A stretch of DNA of 64,000 bases from Caldilineaceae bacterium. Its GTDB lineage: Bacteria > Chloroflexota > Anaerolineae > Caldilineales > Caldilineaceae. A program made the position numbers and the translations under genes. Location of the stretch: NCBI GenBank assembly GCA_022842065.1, contig JALHQH010000009.1, forward strand, positions 192,243 to 256,242. The letters run 5' to 3'. This document shows positions 17,096 through 25,662 of the stretch, piece by piece; within the stretch, counting starts at the first letter, position 1, and every line of letters starts with the position of its first letter. The notes below the pieces were generated by a model, which was not told where the DNA came from, did no database searches, and worked only from the letters and a program-made list of their open reading frames with translations.

Positions 17096-18058
17096 ATGCA
17101 GCCAACGATTGTGATCGCGCATACCTCTTTCGGCGATGATCTGGCCGTGGAACGCGCGGTCCTCCGCCCGCTCGACGCCAATCTCGTCCATACCGGCAAT
17201 CTGACCGAGCCTGATGCGCTGGCGGCCGTGGCCGAAGCCGACGCCCTCATGGTCACCCTGGAACGGGTGACCGCACCGATTATCAACAGTATGACCCGCT
17301 GCCGTGTTATCAGCCGCGCTGGCACCGGGCTGGACACCATCGACATCCCCACCGCCACCGCCCGCGGCATTTGGGTTGCCTATGTGCCCGACTACTCGAT
17401 TGATGAGGTTTCCACCCACGCCATCGCGCTGCTGCTGGCCCAAGCGCGCGGGATTGTGCCGCTGGTCACCTCGACGCGTAATGGACAGTGGGATCCCATG
17501 CGCTCGGGGCCAGTGCATCGTTTGCGTGAACAGACCTTGGGTGTGGTTGGCTTTGGTCGCATCGGGCAGGCAACCGCTGAAAAAGGGCGCGGCTTGGGCT
17601 TGCGCGTCCTGGTCTATGATCCTATGTTAAATGCCGAAGCGGTTGCCCGCGTTGGTGCCACCGCCGTTGATTTGGCAACGCTCGCCCGCGAGTCAGATTA
17701 CATTTCCCTACATACCCCGCTGATCGAGAGCACCCGCCATCTGGTCAATGCCGATTTTCTCTCCCTCATGAAGCCGACGGCCTATCTGATCAACGCTGCC
17801 CGTGGCCCGCTGGTCGATGAGGTTGCGCTGCTGGCTGCGGTGAAAAGTGGCCAGATCGCCGGGGCTGCCCTCGATGTGGTGGAAACGGAACCTGCACCGC
17901 CCGATCACCCGCTGTTGCGCGAAGAGCGGATCTTGATCACCCCGCACAGTGCCTGGTATTCAGAAGAGGCCAAGATCGAAATGCGCACCCGCGCTGCTGA
18001 AGAAGTGGTGCGCGTGTTACAAGGGCAGCCACCGCGGGCGCCGGCCAACCAGATCTAG
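17096..18058 (+). CDS. D-isomer-specific 2-hydroxyacid dehydrogenase
   Basis: A 320-residue NAD-dependent enzyme of the CtBP/phosphoglycerate dehydrogenase group. GFGRIG (152-157) is the cofactor loop, and R236 (NAARGPLVD), E265 (DVVETEP) and H284 (TPHSAW) form the catalytic set. AGGAAAGG precedes the ATG. It probably follows the enolase-type step in sugar-acid breakdown by reducing a 2-oxoacid or oxidising a hydroxyacid. It is shorter at the N-terminus than the paralogue at 8925-9968 and not a recent duplicate. Confidence 0.9.
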   Translation: MQPTIVIAHTSFGDDLAVERAVLRPLDANLVHTGNLTEPDALAAVAEADALMVTLERVTAPIINSMTRCRVISRAGTGLDTIDIPTATARGIWVAYVPDYSIDEVSTHAIALLLAQARGIVPLVTSTRNGQWDPMRSGPVHRLREQTLGVVGFGRIGQATAEKGRGLGLRVLVYDPMLNAEAVARVGATAVDLATLARESDYISLHTPLIESTRHLVNADFLSLMKPTAYLINAARGPLVDEVALLAAVKSGQIAGAALDVVETEPAPPDHPLLREERILITPHSAWYSEEAKIEMRTRAAEEVVRVLQGQPPRAPANQI

Positions 18059-18106
18059 ACTCGTTCCCGGGTGCCCATTGGGCGCGGCGTGGAATGCTGA
18101 TGAGGG

Positions 18107-18163
18107 CGCTCTGCGCCTTGGACGCAGAGCGTCCGCTTGGGATTCCCACGCTGAGCGTGGGAA
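18107..18163. repeat. Paired hairpins of a common spacer word
   Basis: CGCTCTGCG (18107-18115) pairs with CGCAGAGCG (18123-18131), and TTCCCACGC (18143-18151) pairs with GCGTGGGAA (18155-18163). It lies downstream of the dehydrogenase stop. It may terminate transcription weakly, but no T-tract follows. Confidence 0.75.
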
Positions 18164-18230
18164 CCAGCCATCCTTCGATTTACTGGCTGTGAGGATTAGA
18201 GTGAGGTAAATGAGGATAAGGAGGTAACGA

Positions 18231-18950
18231 GTGGTGCAGCACGCGATCAAAGCGCTTACCTTTGATGTCTTTGGGACTGTGGTCGATTGGTACGGTACGC
18301 TTGTGCGCGAAGGCCGGTCCTGGGGCGAAGCCAAGGGCATCCAGATCGATTGGGCACAATTTGCCCTGGATTGGCGCGCTGGTTATCAACCCGCCATGGC
18401 CCGCGTCCGCCGTGGCGAATTACCCTGGCTTACCATTGACCAGTTACACCGGCTGATTTTGGAGGAACTGCTGGTCACCTATGGGATCACTGGGCTAAGT
18501 GAAGCGGAAAAGGTGCAGTGGAACCGCGTCTGGCATCGCTTACAGCCGTGGCCCGATGCCGTTTCCGGTTTAACACGGTTGAAGGAACGCTACACGATTG
18601 TGACCCTATCCAATGGCAACATGGCGCTGCTCACGAACATGGCCAAACATAGTGGCTTGCCCTGGGATTGTATTCTCTCGGCCGAATTAGTCCACCATTA
18701 CAAGCCGGATCCCGAGGTTTATCAGATGGCAGCCGATCTGTTGGGCCTAGCGCCAAGCGAGGTGCTGATGGTGGCGGCTCACCAAAACGATCTGCGCGCT
18801 GCGCAAGCGGTGGGGCTGCGCACCGCCTTTGTCCCGCGGCCACTGGAGTATGGTCCGCAGCAAGCGCATGATCTAACGCCAGATCCGAGTTTTGATTGGG
18901 TGGCGGCTGATTTTAATGAGTTGGCTGATCAGTTGAATCGTGAATGTTGA
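18231..18950 (+). CDS. HAD-family hydrolase (haloacid dehalogenase type II-like)
   Basis: A 239-residue protein starting at GTG, with a strong AAGGAGG a few bases upstream. The HAD motifs are present: D12 in LTFDVFGTVVDW, S127-N128 in TLSNGN, K158 in HYKPDPEVY and N186-D187 in AAHQNDLRAA. The last motif (AAHxxDL) is characteristic of type II 2-haloacid dehalogenases, although many relatives are phosphatases. In this setting dephosphorylation or dehalogenation of a small hydroxyacid is possible; I do not choose between them. Confidence 0.85.
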   Translation: MVQHAIKALTFDVFGTVVDWYGTLVREGRSWGEAKGIQIDWAQFALDWRAGYQPAMARVRRGELPWLTIDQLHRLILEELLVTYGITGLSEAEKVQWNRVWHRLQPWPDAVSGLTRLKERYTIVTLSNGNMALLTNMAKHSGLPWDCILSAELVHHYKPDPEVYQMAADLLGLAPSEVLMVAAHQNDLRAAQAVGLRTAFVPRPLEYGPQQAHDLTPDPSFDWVAADFNELADQLNREC

Positions 18951-18975
18951 AGAAATATCCAATTCGTTTCACTGC

Positions 18976-19164
18976 TCATGCGAGCTTGTCTTCATCGTCA
19001 GGCTCGACATCGGGTACAGCGGCTAGAAAGGCATCAAAATCTGCCCGTTTGCCCTTTGCACCTTCCATATGTAAGTACGCAATGGTACGCAGCGCGCTGA
19101 TTTTTTCTGCTGCGGCTAATGTCAAGAATTGATTGATTGCGTTATCTTCGTTTGCTCTTTTCAT
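18976..19164 (-). CDS. Small hypothetical protein
   Basis: A 62-residue acidic protein. The central segment ALRTIAYLHMEGAKGKRADF and acidic tail (VEPDDEDKL) look like a real conserved small protein rather than a chance frame. No Shine-Dalgarno is clear. It is antisense to the spacer before the E1alpha gene, so its promoter would overlap that gene's leader. Function is unknown; the size is compatible with an antitoxin-like regulator, but no partner is seen. Confidence 0.5.
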   Translation of the reverse strand: MKRANEDNAINQFLTLAAAEKISALRTIAYLHMEGAKGKRADFDAFLAAVPDVEPDDEDKLA

Positions 19165-19211
19165 GTTAAAAATATGCCACCAACCATCTCAAGTGTCAAG
19201 TTGGAAATCTT

Positions 19212-20198
19212 ATGTCAAACACACCAGAACTGAACCTAAGTAAAAGTGAATATCTTGCCTTATACCAGAAGTTGCTGCTCATCCGCAGCACCGAAGAGCA
19301 ACTCGCCCGCTCCTATGCCAATAGCCTGGTCCACGGTGCGTGCCACACCTATGTGGGTGAGGAAGCGGTGGCGGTAGGGGTCTGTGCGCACCTACGTCGC
19401 GAGGATGCGGTCTTCAGCACCCATCGCGGCCACGGCCATGCCCTGGCCAAGGGGGTGCCGCCCCAACAGGTGATGGCCGAACTCTTTGGCCGTTCCACGG
19501 GCTGTTCGCAAGGGCGCGGGGGTAGTATGCATCTCTTCTCGCCGGAAGTGGGGATGATGGGGACCAGCGGCATCGTTGGCCCCTGTATCCTCCAGGCCAC
19601 TGGCGCGGGGTATGCCTTCAAATTACGCAAGACCGACAATGTGGGGGTCGCCTTCTTTGGTGATGGCGCGTCGAACAACGGCGCGTTCCACGAGGGCATC
19701 AACCTGGCAACGATCTGGCAACTGCCGGTGATCTTTGTCTGCGAAAACAATCTCTATGCGACGGAAGTGCCCTTCGCGACGGTGGCCGGTAACCCGAATG
19801 TGGGTGACCGCGGGCCCGCCTATGGGCTGCCCAGCTTTATTGTCGACGGTAACGATGTGATCGCAGTCTACGAAGTGGCCAAAGAAGCGGTCGCCCGTGC
19901 CCGCCGCGGCGATGGCCCCACCTTGATCGAGTGTAAAACCTATCGCACCCGCGCCCATGCCGAAGGGATGCGCGAGAGCGGCTACCGCCCGCAAGAAGAG
20001 ATCGACAGTTGGAAGGCGCGTGACCCGCTTACTTCCTACAAACAGCGCCTGTTGGCCGAAGGACTTGCCCCGCAAGAGGATTTCGACGAGATCGAGGCCG
20101 ATATGCAAGCGCTGATCAGCGACTCGGCCCAATTTGCCCAGAACAGCCCGTGGCCCGAGCCGGCGACGGTGCTGGATCATGTCTATAGCCACAGATAA
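19212..20198 (+). CDS. 2-oxoacid dehydrogenase E1 alpha subunit
   Basis: A 328-residue thiamine-diphosphate enzyme subunit. GDGASNNGAFHEGINLA (150-166) followed by ENN (178-180) is the ThDP/Mg binding motif. HRGHGHALAKG (71-81) is typical of the pyruvate/acetoin dehydrogenase alpha subunit. With the E1 beta and E2 genes downstream it forms a complex that decarboxylates a 2-oxoacid and makes an acyl-CoA. No E3 gene lies here, so a shared dihydrolipoamide dehydrogenase encoded elsewhere is expected. Pyruvate versus acetoin cannot be decided. The last codons (SHR-stop) lie inside an inverted-repeat arm. Confidence 0.92.
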   Translation: MSNTPELNLSKSEYLALYQKLLLIRSTEEQLARSYANSLVHGACHTYVGEEAVAVGVCAHLRREDAVFSTHRGHGHALAKGVPPQQVMAELFGRSTGCSQGRGGSMHLFSPEVGMMGTSGIVGPCILQATGAGYAFKLRKTDNVGVAFFGDGASNNGAFHEGINLATIWQLPVIFVCENNLYATEVPFATVAGNPNVGDRGPAYGLPSFIVDGNDVIAVYEVAKEAVARARRGDGPTLIECKTYRTRAHAEGMRESGYRPQEEIDSWKARDPLTSYKQRLLAEGLAPQEDFDEIEADMQALISDSAQFAQNSPWPEPATVLDHVYSHR

Positions 20199-20315
20199 AC
20201 ACAGATAAACACAGATGATAGCTAAAATTAGGTGTCTGTGGTTATAAAGTCTCTCTACCTGTATAGCAGTAGAATTCAGCACGAACTATCTGTGTCCATC
20301 TGTGTTTATCTGTGG
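20189..20315. repeat. Inverted repeat of ACAGATAAAC words spanning a stop codon
   Basis: CCACAGATAAACACAGAT (20189-20206) pairs perfectly with 20298-20315. The word ACAGATAAAC is tandemly repeated in the left arm. The left arm includes the last codons and TAA of the E1 alpha gene. It fills most of the 176-base gap to E1 beta and could attenuate between the subunits. Confidence 0.85.
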
Positions 20316-20374
20316 CAGAAATAACAATACTCTGCGCCTCCCTGTTGAGGCTGAGCATAAACTAGGAAACTATC

Positions 20375-21352
20375 ATGCGTGAAATTACCTTTATCGAGGC
20401 CACCCGCGAGGCATTGGATGTCGCGATGGCCGCCGACCCCACGATCTTTGTCGTCGGTGAGGGCATTGGCAAGCGCGGCGGCAACTTTAATACTACCGTC
20501 GGTCTCTATGACAAATATGGCCCCGAGCGGCTGCGCGATACGCCGATCTGCGAGCGCGGCTTTGTGGGTATGTGTACCGGCGCGGCGATGACCGGTGCCC
20601 GCCCCATCGTCGACTTTATGTTTGTCGACTTTATCCTCGACGCGATGGGCGAGCTGATCAACCAGACCGCGAAGATGCAATATATGAGCAGCGGCCGGCT
20701 GAAAATGCCGATTCTGCTGCGCGGCTGTATCGGCATCGGCCACGCCGCGGCGACCCACCACTCGGGCAGTTACTACCCCACTTTTGTCAACATCCCCGGC
20801 TTCCGCGTTGTGCTCGCTTCCAACGCCTATGACGCCAAGGGCCTCTTTACCACCGCCCTTCAATGTGATGATCCAGTAATCTTTTTGGAGCACAAGTCGA
20901 TCATCTTTAACAAAGTACATGTGCCCCAAGAAAGTTATACGATTCCCTTTGGCCAGGCGCGCGTTGCCCGTGAAGGGCGCGACGCTACCGTGGTGGCCTT
21001 GACCGTCATGGTTGACAAAACCGTTGCCGTCTGCGAAAAGCTGGCCGCCGAAGGAATTTCCGTCGAGGTGATCGACCCGCGCACCGTCGCCCCGCTTGAC
21101 ATCGACACGATTCTCGCCTCCGTCCACAAGACCGGGCGGCTGCTGGTGATCGATGAGACCTTTGCCCCCTGTGGCATTGGTGCGGAGATTGCCGCACAGG
21201 TGATCGACAAAGCTTTTGACGATCTCGATGCGCCGATCAAACGGCTCAACGGCCTGCATGCGCCGACCCCCTATAGCCCCACGCTGGAGAAGGCGATTGT
21301 GCCTAATGCCGAGACAATTGAAGCGGCCATTCGCGATCTGTTGGCGGAGTAA
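20375..21352 (+). CDS. 2-oxoacid dehydrogenase E1 beta subunit
   Basis: A 325-residue protein of the transketolase pyrimidine-binding plus C-terminal type. The N-terminal segment REITFIEATREALDVAMAAD and LRDTPICERGFVGMCTGAAM are typical of E1 beta, with the ThDP-activating Glu region in VGEGIGKRGG. AGGAAAC precedes the ATG. It works with the alpha subunit as a heterotetramer. The E2 gene starts five bases after its stop, so the two are co-translated. Confidence 0.92.
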   Translation: MREITFIEATREALDVAMAADPTIFVVGEGIGKRGGNFNTTVGLYDKYGPERLRDTPICERGFVGMCTGAAMTGARPIVDFMFVDFILDAMGELINQTAKMQYMSSGRLKMPILLRGCIGIGHAAATHHSGSYYPTFVNIPGFRVVLASNAYDAKGLFTTALQCDDPVIFLEHKSIIFNKVHVPQESYTIPFGQARVAREGRDATVVALTVMVDKTVAVCEKLAAEGISVEVIDPRTVAPLDIDTILASVHKTGRLLVIDETFAPCGIGAEIAAQVIDKAFDDLDAPIKRLNGLHAPTPYSPTLEKAIVPNAETIEAAIRDLLAE

Positions 21353-21357
21353 ACACT

Positions 21358-22743
21358 ATGAGCACTGAAATTCGGATGCCCAGATTGGGCTGGACCATGG
21401 AAGAGGGCGCGTTTGGGGAATGGCTCAAAGCCGACGGCGACACCATTAAACCCGGCGACCTGCTCTTCACCGTCGAAGGAGACAAGGCCACGCAGGACAT
21501 CGAAGCGATGGACGCGGGGATTCTGCGCATTGATCCGAACGGCCCGCATGGCGGCGACATGGTTACCGTCGGTGCCCTGCTCGCTTACCTGACCAAACCC
21601 GGCGAGGTGGTCGCGTTTGCGCAGTCGCGCAGTCAATCAGTGAGTCAGTCGGACAGTGGACAGTTGTCAGTAGACAGTGGACAGTTGTCAATTACCAAGC
21701 CCCAAGCCCTAAGCACCACTGCTCCCACGATTAGTCCGCGGGCGCGGCGGGTGGCCGGTGAACTGGGTGTTGATTGGTCGCAACTAAAGGGGAGTGGCCG
21801 CACTGGGCGCATTGTTGAGCGTGATGTGCGCGCGGTGGCTGAAGCGGCTGTCAGCGCCGCCACCCAAACCTCAAGTGCCCCCGCGATTCGGGCCACGCCG
21901 GTCGCTGCCCGCATGGCGCAAGAGGCTGGGATCGATCTCGAAACGCTGGCCGCGCAGAAACCGGGTCAACGTATCGGACGCGAGGATGTGGAAGCGGCAA
22001 TTGCTGCCCAACAGCTCACCGTTGCCGCGGTGGCACAGTCGCCAACCGGGGCAGCCGAGCGCATTCCGATTACTCGTGTCCGCCAACTGATCGCTGGGCG
22101 CATGGCGGAAAGCGCGCACACCACCGCCCCCGTCACCCTCACCACCGAGGCCGATGCCACCGCGTTGGTCGCGCTGCGCAACCAACTCAAGGCCACCTTG
22201 GGTGCGCGTGGGCTGCCGGTGCCTACCTACAACGACTTGTTGATCAAACTGACGGGGGTCGCCCTGGCCGAGCATAAATTGTTACGCGCAGTCTGGCAGG
22301 GCGAGGAGTTGGTGATCGCCCAGGGGATTCACATTGGGCTGGCCGTGGATACCGAAGCCGGGTTGCTTGTCCCGGTGGTGCGCGATGTGCAAAACAAGAG
22401 CATCCGCCAGATCGCCACGACGACGCAAGCGTTAATCGACCAGGCCCAGCGGCGGCAACTCAGCCCCGATGCGTTGCAAGGGGGCAGCTTTACGATCACC
22501 AACCTAGGGATGTACAACATCGATGCCTTTACGCCGCTGATCAACCTGCCCCAGTGTGCGATCCTCGGCGTCGGACGCATCGTGGAAAAGCCTGCGGTCT
22601 ACCAGGGGCAGATCGTCCCCCGCCACCAGGTCGCGCTTAGCCTGACCTTCGACCACCGCGTGGTTGATGGTGCCCCGGCTGCCCGCTTCTTGGATCTTGT
22701 GCGGAGTTATGTGGCGGAGCCGTTGCTTTGGTTGGTTGAATAG
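21358..22743 (+). CDS. 2-oxoacid dehydrogenase E2 acyltransferase with two E3-binding domains
   Basis: 461 residues. The lipoyl domain covers 1-80 with lipoyl-Lys43 (EGDKATQD). A linker at about 88-115 is made partly of two DSGQLS(V/I) repeats encoded by an 18-base tandem DNA word. Two peripheral subunit-binding domains follow, about 123-160 (SPRARRVAGELGVDW) and 177-215 (TPVAARMAQEAGIDL). The catalytic domain has H433 and D437 in HRVVDG. The enzyme transfers the acyl group from lipoyl to CoA and forms the core of the complex. Most E2 proteins have a single binding domain, so the duplication is unusual. GGAG precedes the start. Confidence 0.92.
   Translation: MSTEIRMPRLGWTMEEGAFGEWLKADGDTIKPGDLLFTVEGDKATQDIEAMDAGILRIDPNGPHGGDMVTVGALLAYLTKPGEVVAFAQSRSQSVSQSDSGQLSVDSGQLSITKPQALSTTAPTISPRARRVAGELGVDWSQLKGSGRTGRIVERDVRAVAEAAVSAATQTSSAPAIRATPVAARMAQEAGIDLETLAAQKPGQRIGREDVEAAIAAQQLTVAAVAQSPTGAAERIPITRVRQLIAGRMAESAHTTAPVTLTTEADATALVALRNQLKATLGARGLPVPTYNDLLIKLTGVALAEHKLLRAVWQGEELVIAQGIHIGLAVDTEAGLLVPVVRDVQNKSIRQIATTTQALIDQAQRRQLSPDALQGGSFTITNLGMYNIDAFTPLINLPQCAILGVGRIVEKPAVYQGQIVPRHQVALSLTFDHRVVDGAPAARFLDLVRSYVAEPLLWLVE
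21652..21690 (+). repeat. In-frame tandem 18-mer in E2 linker
   Basis: GACAGTGGACAGTTGTCA occurs at 21652-21669 and 21673-21690 with a 21-base period, giving two in-frame 7-residue repeats. Upstream CAGTC words (21621-21650) are of the same kind. It looks like an intergenic-type tandem word tolerated in a flexible protein linker. Confidence 0.9.
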
Positions 22744-22770
22744 TGTAGCAGGAATATGAATATGGAGATG

Positions 22771-22797
22771 GGATACGCTGCACGCAGCAGCGTATCC
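22771..22797. terminator. Hairpin after E2 gene
   Basis: GGATACGCTGC (22771-22781) pairs with GCAGCGTATCC (22787-22797) over a 5-base loop, 28 bases after the E2 stop. The T-tract is absent, so termination strength is uncertain. Confidence 0.55.
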
Positions 22798-22997
22798 TGT
22801 CATGCCTCAAACTGGGTGGATGTGGAGGGAAAGCACCAAGTTGTATTCAGCAAATTACGCTGGAACTGTTTCAGCGGTAGCAACTTTGCGACTCGCTTTT
22901 TGTCGTGTGGTATACGCCGGCGAATATTCACGGATCTGGCGCAAGGCTGCCGGCTCGGCCGATTTTCGTTAGCGCATTCATTTTATCTCACAGAACC

Positions 22998-23693
22998 CTA
23001 GGTCGTAACTGCGTAGACGGCTTGATTCCACTCTGCCGTGTTGTCTAGTTCCCAAAGCAATGCAAAGTCTTTAAACCCAACTGATAACAACAGATCGCGC
23101 TGCGTATCGATAGAGAACGGCACATCAATATGGTAAGCGCCTGCCGCTGCTGACGGCACCTGCGCAATCTCCTCGGCGTAAGCGGTCAAAAATGCTGCTT
23201 CGTGTGCGGCCGTCGTCACGGCATCCCCTTCGATATAGTTGCCGCCCGGTCTGAGGGCAGCATAGAGCTTTGCATAAAGCTGGCGTTTTTGTTCGTGCAA
23301 TAGGTGGTGGATGGTCATGGCCGACAGGATGATATCGTACCCGTGTGTGCCCAAGTCCATGGTCAGATACGAATCCACCACCAGCGTAATCTGCTGCGCC
23401 TGTGCGCGATAGCGTTCTGCCAGCCGCGCCAACATCTGCTCTGATAGATCGACCGCCGTAATCTGTGCATTGGGTGCTCTTTGCAGCAGAAACTCAATTT
23501 CTAATCCCGTGCCGCAGCCGAGATCGAGGATCTGCAACGGTTGATCGGTCTTTGGGATCTGGCTCGCAATGGCACCGTAGAAGTGGGCAAAGGTCGTGTT
23601 AGTAAAGACATTGCCGCGCATGTGGTCATCGTAGCCACCGGCGCGGGTGTCGAAAAATGTCGCCATCGGCTCGGGTATTGCCTCAAGTGTCAT
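22998..23693 (-). CDS. Class I SAM-dependent methyltransferase
   Basis: A 231-residue protein from ATG 23693, which has GGGAGGAAG five bases upstream; the longer frame to 23876 lacks support. DLGCGTG (57-63) is the SAM motif I, followed by an acidic strand end (AVDLSEQM). The N-terminal FFDTRAGGYDDHMRG is typical of small-molecule methyltransferases. The acceptor is unknown. It lies downstream of the histidine phosphatase gene on the same strand. Confidence 0.85.
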   Translation of the reverse strand: MTLEAIPEPMATFFDTRAGGYDDHMRGNVFTNTTFAHFYGAIASQIPKTDQPLQILDLGCGTGLEIEFLLQRAPNAQITAVDLSEQMLARLAERYRAQAQQITLVVDSYLTMDLGTHGYDIILSAMTIHHLLHEQKRQLYAKLYAALRPGGNYIEGDAVTTAAHEAAFLTAYAEEIAQVPSAAAGAYHIDVPFSIDTQRDLLLSVGFKDFALLWELDNTAEWNQAVYAVTT

Positions 23694-23875
23694 TGGTCTT
23701 CCTCCCGTGATTATCGCTGCGCACGATGTCAATCGCTGCTTCACCTGTTGCGCTTTAGCGTGCTTCTGCTGTCCGCTTGGGGTTTCAACCCCAGGCGGCA
23801 CAGTCACGCCATTTGGGGCTGAAATCGCGTTTGTGTATTTTCTCCCCTTTGCCTGGCATTCTACTGCGGGCCACA

Positions 23876-24484
23876 CTAATCAACCGGCTCGAATAGCCGC
23901 GCGCCAATCACTGCCAAGCGGTAATTTTCACCGTCGTAGATGAGCGTTGTTACTGAAGATTCCGGGATGACTTCGCTGCTGTACGGCGCAAGCGAGAACG
24001 CCGGCCGGACGCGATCCAATGCTGCCGGTGTGAAGACATTGCGCAGAAAGTCGGCCAGGACGCCACCGTGGGTTACTGCCACAACGGTTTGCGCGGCGAA
24101 CGATTGGTGGCAAGCGGCGGCAAAGGACGCTAGCCGTTGGCCGGCCGCACGGCTCGAATCGCCAACCGCTGGTTGCTCGTCGCGCTCTTGGCTGCCGTGT
24201 TCCCACTGGGCAATAAATTCGTCAAATGACTGGTCCGCGCGATCGCCCCAATTCATCCCTTCGCGCAGCCGCCCATCATTCACGACGGTAAGGCCCAAGG
24301 TGGTTGCGATGATCGCCGCAGTCTCGCCGGCGCGCGCCAGTGGACTGCTGTAGACCGCGGCAATCGGTTCCATCGCCAACGCCGCGGCAAGCAGTCCCGC
24401 CTCGGTACGGCCGGCCGCTGTCAACCCCGGATCGCCGATCTGCCGGCGGTCCCGTTTGCCATGACGAATGAAGTGAATCTTCAT
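23876..24484 (-). CDS. Histidine phosphatase family protein
   Basis: A 202-residue protein. The phosphohistidine motif is RHG (IRHGKRDRR, near residue 7), followed by SSPLARAGETA and the distal His in AVTHGGVLADF. The family includes phosphoglycerate mutases, alpha-ribazole phosphatase and broad phosphatases. The substrate is not evident. It begins 18 bases after the aldo/keto reductase stop, so both are probably cotranscribed with the methyltransferase. Confidence 0.88.
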   Translation of the reverse strand: MKIHFIRHGKRDRRQIGDPGLTAAGRTEAGLLAAALAMEPIAAVYSSPLARAGETAAIIATTLGLTVVNDGRLREGMNWGDRADQSFDEFIAQWEHGSQERDEQPAVGDSSRAAGQRLASFAAACHQSFAAQTVVAVTHGGVLADFLRNVFTPAALDRVRPAFSLAPYSSEVIPESSVTTLIYDGENYRLAVIGARLFEPVD

Positions 24485-24502
24485 CTTCTGATCACCCCTC
24501 GC

Positions 24503-25420
24503 TCAGGGCAACTTGTTGCCGGCAGCACGATAGATCGCGTACCACTCCTGGCGGGTGAGCGTGATATCGGCGGCCTGGCACCTCTCCTTGACGCGCCCGG
24601 GATTGGTCGTGCCGATGATCGGTTGCATGCGCGCTGGGTGGCGCAATAGCCAGGCGACGGCGATGGTGGTGTTGGTCACGCCCTTCTCCGCGGCCAGCGT
24701 GTCGATAGCTTTGTTCAACTCGGGGAATTGGGGGTTATCGAGAAAAACGCCCTCAAAAAAGCCGTACTGGAAGGGCGACCAGGGTTGGATCGTGATCTCA
24801 TGCAGCCGGCAGTAATCGAGAATTGAGCCGTCGCGGTCGACCCCGGCGTCGATCTGCATGTTGACATTCAACCCGGCGTCGATCATGCCCGTGTTGGTGA
24901 TCGAGAGTTGGAGTTGGTTGAAAAGGAGCGGCTGCTTGACGAACTTTTTCAGCAGTTCAATCTGCATGGGATTCTGGTTGCTGACGCCAAAATAGCGCAC
25001 CTTGCCGCTCGCTTCCAGGCTGGTAAAGGCTTCGGCTACCTCTTCTGGTTCCACCAGCGCGTCCGGGCGGTGCAGCAGCAGGACATCCAGATAGTCGGTC
25101 TGTAGCCGCTGTAGGCTGCCGTCCACTGCGGCGAGAATGTGCTCTTTGGAAAAGTCAAAGAAGCCTTGGCGGATGCCGCACTTGCTCTGGAGAATCAACT
25201 TTTCGCGCACGGTGGGGTTCATGCCCAGCGCCGCGGCGAACTGCTCCTCGGACTTGCCGCCGCCGTAGATGTCGGCGTGATCAAAGAAGTTGATGCCCGC
25301 GTCCTGCGCGGTGTGTAACAAGGTTGCCGCTTCGGGAGTGGGCAGTTTGGCGATGCGCATACAGCCCAGTGCAATGGCGGAGACGTTCAGGGTGCTGTTG
25401 GGAATGTTGAGATAGTTCAT
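24503..25420 (-). CDS. Aldo/keto reductase (YdhF-like)
   Basis: A 305-residue TIM-barrel NADPH-dependent oxidoreductase. The catalytic tetrad D47, Y52, K80 and H117 is complete (FFDHADIYGGG, LILQSKCG, LLLHRPD). The C-terminal LRHPARMQPIIGTTNPGRVKE is the NADP-phosphate loop of the YdhF-type AKRs. It reduces carbonyl groups of sugars or aldehydes; the natural substrate is unknown. It is first in a three-gene minus-strand run. Confidence 0.9.
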   Translation of the reverse strand: MNYLNIPNSTLNVSAIALGCMRIAKLPTPEAATLLHTAQDAGINFFDHADIYGGGKSEEQFAAALGMNPTVREKLILQSKCGIRQGFFDFSKEHILAAVDGSLQRLQTDYLDVLLLHRPDALVEPEEVAEAFTSLEASGKVRYFGVSNQNPMQIELLKKFVKQPLLFNQLQLSITNTGMIDAGLNVNMQIDAGVDRDGSILDYCRLHEITIQPWSPFQYGFFEGVFLDNPQFPELNKAIDTLAAEKGVTNTTIAVAWLLRHPARMQPIIGTTNPGRVKERCQAADITLTRQEWYAIYRAAGNKLP

Positions 25421-25521
25421 GAGGTTCCTTTACAAATCTTAACCCGTTTTTTCGTAAAGCGGTGCAAAGCACCAACGGGTTTTGTGTCTCAGCAGCCGAT
25501 TGATGGAGATTAAAAATTAAA

Positions 25522-25624
25522 TTCGGCACAAAACCCCCTCCCAACCTCCCCCGTACTCGGGGGAGGAGCTAGGCTCCCCTTCCCTGTACACGGGGAAGGG
25601 GCCGGGGGATGGGGTTTTGCCGAA
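25522..25624. repeat. GC-rich palindromic element, CCCCCTCCCAACCTCCCC family
   Basis: TTCGGCA at 25522 and TGCCGAA at 25618-25624 bound the element, with AAAACCCC..GGGGTTTT inside and alternating C- and G-rich blocks. Similar elements occur at 32757, 57745, 61632 and 62643. It lies downstream of the importer operon and upstream of the reductase gene, and has no coding frame. Confidence 0.85.
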
Positions 25625-25662
25625 ACAATTACTTAACTTCCATCAATCGGCCGTACACCTGC

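Noticed and set aside
20306..21259. 317-codon minus-strand frame opposite E1 beta
   Set aside because: Composition is that of an antisense frame and the E1 beta gene is certain.
22908..22915. TGGTATAC as a third FCD operator
   Set aside because: Only one half-site; the mirror half is absent and no promoter is seen.
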